Shown here: positions 5,619 to 6,532 of the stretch, piece after piece
How the letters are laid out: each line of letters begins with the position of its first letter
Position numbering within the stretch: position 1 is the stretch's first letter
Origin: Clostridiales bacterium
GTDB taxonomy: Bacteria; Bacillota; Clostridia; Oscillospirales; Oscillospiraceae
Direction: 5' to 3'
Length of the DNA stretch: 6,532 nucleotides
Assembly: GCA_019418525.1 (NCBI GenBank)
Contig: DYBS01000127.1
Span: forward strand, 1-6,532
Program-made: the position numbers and the translations under genes
Notes under the pieces: generated by a model
Database searches by the model: none
Told to the model about the DNA's origin: nothing
What the model saw: only the letters and a program-made list of their open reading frames with translations

Positions 5619-6384
5619 AGCGGTCGATGGTATATAGGAAGGCGTCGGGCAGGCGTTGGCGGACCTGAGTCTCCAGCGCTGGGGGTAGGCCGTAGAAGGC
5701 CTCAGCCACGCCGCCGGCAATGCAGGCCTGAGTGTCGCTGTCACCCCCCAGAGAGATGGCGCCACGTACCGCCTCTTCTACATTTGTCCCCTCCAAAAAG
5801 GCCTGGAGAGCTTGGGGCACACTCCCCCGGCAGGTCACGTCAAAGGAATATCCACCTCTGCGAAGGCTGTCTAGCGTATCCTCCATAGGGTAGTAATGCT
5901 CGATAAAAGCGCGGATCTCTGTTTTGGAGTGGCCTTTCCGGGCCAGATAGACACATCCGGCCACCACCTCTCCCCCCTGGAGTCCGTCGGGGTGGTCGTG
6001 GGTGACACTGGCCGAGCGGCGCCCCAGCTCCACTGCCTCCTCCAGAGAATGGGCATACCACCCGCAGGGGGCGGCGCGCATGGCAGAGCCGTTGCCCAGA
6101 CTGCCATAGGGCTTGGGGTCCGGGTCCGCGAGCCATTGGCGGAAACGCTTGCCGTATCCGGCATTGGGACAGGCCCGACATAAGCGGCGCATCTGCCGGG
6201 TCAGGACCACTTCAAAGGACGTTCCGCCTCGGCTCTCCAGGAGCGCCAAAGCCACGGCTACGGTGGTGATCGTGTCATCCGTGTACCGCGCTCCGGCTGG
6301 GAACAGCGGTGCATCCAATGTGCGGGCAGGGGCGCGCTCATACACCGAGCCCGCGATGTCACCCAGAATGGCACCCAACAACAT
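5596..6384 (-). CDS. ADP-ribosylglycohydrolase family protein (DraG-like)
   Basis: Members hydrolyse ADP-ribose from modified proteins, nucleic acids or small ADP-ribosylated compounds, using two Mg2+ or Mn2+ ions. The 262-residue product is near the usual size and has the family motifs in order: GAILGDIAGSVYE (4-16), YTDDT (34-38), GNGSAMRAAP (97-106), SVTHDHPDGLQGGE (126-139) and SLGGDSDTQA (211-220). The metal-binding set D36/D37 and D215/D217/T218 is intact, so it is probably active. It looks cytoplasmic. The ATG at 6384 follows AGGAGG (6393-6398) by 8 nt. No ADP-ribosyltransferase or nitrogenase gene is visible, so a DraG role in nitrogenase control is not supported. It may share transcription with the upstream gltA-like gene past the terminator, because I find no clear promoter between them. 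Confidence 0.93.
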   Translation of the reverse strand: MLLGAILGDIAGSVYERAPARTLDAPLFPAGARYTDDTITTVAVALALLESRGGTSFEVVLTRQMRRLCRACPNAGYGKRFRQWLADPDPKPYGSLGNGSAMRAAPCGWYAHSLEEAVELGRRSASVTHDHPDGLQGGEVVAGCVYLARKGHSKTEIRAFIEHYYPMEDTLDSLRRGGYSFDVTCRGSVPQALQAFLEGTNVEEAVRGAISLGGDSDTQACIAGGVAEAFYGLPPALETQVRQRLPDAFLYTIDRFTAACLL

Positions 6385-6402
6385 GTTCTTTTCCTCCTCT
6401 GA

Positions 6403-6441
6403 AAAAAGGACCGCGAAGCATACTGCTCCGCGGTCCTTTTT
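6403..6441. terminator. Intrinsic terminator after the gltA-like gene
   Basis: AAAAAGGACCGCG (6403-6415) pairs perfectly with CGCGGTCCTTTTT (6429-6441), 13 bp. The loop itself contains AGCA-TAC-TGCT, adding a short upper stem. A's on one side and T's on the other make it terminator-like on both strands. It starts about 9 nt after the stop codon of the minus-strand gene and ends about 18 nt before the ADP-ribosylglycohydrolase start codon. Confidence 0.88.
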
Positions 6442-6449
6442 CTGACGTA

Positions 6450-6532
6450 TTACTGGTTGCCGTACTTCTCCTGGAGGTACTTGTCCATGGCAACAGCGGC
6501 CTTCTTGCCGGCGCCCATAGCCAGGATGACGG
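6450..6532 (-). CDS. gltA: C-terminal end of an FAD/NAD(P)-dependent oxidoreductase, probably glutamate synthase small subunit (partial)
   Basis: The minus strand encodes a final 26 residues beginning VILAMGAGKKAAVAMDKYLQ, then a TAA at 6450-6452. The gene continues beyond the right edge. VILAMGAGK followed by an amphipathic helix is the usual end of the glutamate synthase small-subunit / GltD-like family. Members have an FAD site and an NADPH site and pass electrons for reductive glutamate formation from glutamine and 2-oxoglutarate; the motif contacts FAD. Other members of this flavoprotein family, such as dihydropyrimidine dehydrogenase subunit-like or NfnB-like (NADH-dependent ferredoxin:NADP oxidoreductase) proteins, have similar ends, so the symbol is tentative. 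A terminator follows immediately. Confidence 0.6.
   Translation of the reverse strand, partial: VILAMGAGKKAAVAMDKYLQEKYGNQ

Noticed and set aside
5680..5705. AGGCC / GGCCT short hairpin as a terminator for the MATE gene
   Set aside because: It has only 5 bp, lies inside the opposing coding region and has no T-tract after it.
5596..6384. DraG/DraT-type nitrogenase regulation
   Set aside because: There are no nif or draT genes in the window, and the family is broad. The proximity to a gltA-like gene alone does not support it.

Overview
The window looks like chromosomal DNA of a GC-rich, endospore-forming Firmicute. A full-length SpoIVA, which is found only in endospore formers, is the strongest evidence. 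Strong AGGAGG-type ribosome sites, a high G+C content with G/C-ending codons, and a terminal fragment resembling the clostridial type of glutamate synthase small subunit point to Clostridia, perhaps an Oscillospiraceae-like gut anaerobe. The family-level placement is inference.

Layout, left to right: (1) leuC on the minus strand (22-1281), large subunit of 3-isopropylmalate dehydratase, followed at the window edge by a ribosome site that probably serves leuD. (2) A 121-bp gap holding two back-to-back promoters, one for leuC and one for the next operon. (3) A plus-strand two-gene operon with an ATGA overlap: a Nudix hydrolase (1403-1903) and a Crp/Fnr-family regulator (1900-2508). (4) A 17-bp perfect-stem bidirectional terminator (2510-2546). 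(5) spoIVA on the minus strand (2550-4028), with a GTG start and a candidate sigma-E promoter. (6) A 204-bp gap (4029-4232) with a plus-strand sigma-A-like promoter and a terminator-like hairpin. (7) A MATE-family exporter on the plus strand (4233-5618). (8) An ADP-ribosylglycohydrolase on the minus strand (5596-6384), overlapping the MATE gene tail-to-tail by 23 bp. (9) A hairpin terminator (6403-6441). (10) The last 26 codons of a gltA-like oxidoreductase (6450-6532, minus).

The genes do not form one pathway. They are small, mostly independent transcription units: leucine biosynthesis, a nucleotide hydrolase with its regulator, spore-coat morphogenesis, drug/metabolite export, de-ADP-ribosylation and glutamate synthesis. 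The most suggestive functional unit is the Nudix-Crp pair. Its genes are translationally coupled, and the regulator has non-canonical residues in both the ligand pocket and the recognition helix. No gap is as long as 300 bp, and I see no tRNA, rRNA, CRISPR array, insertion sequence or obvious novel defence system.
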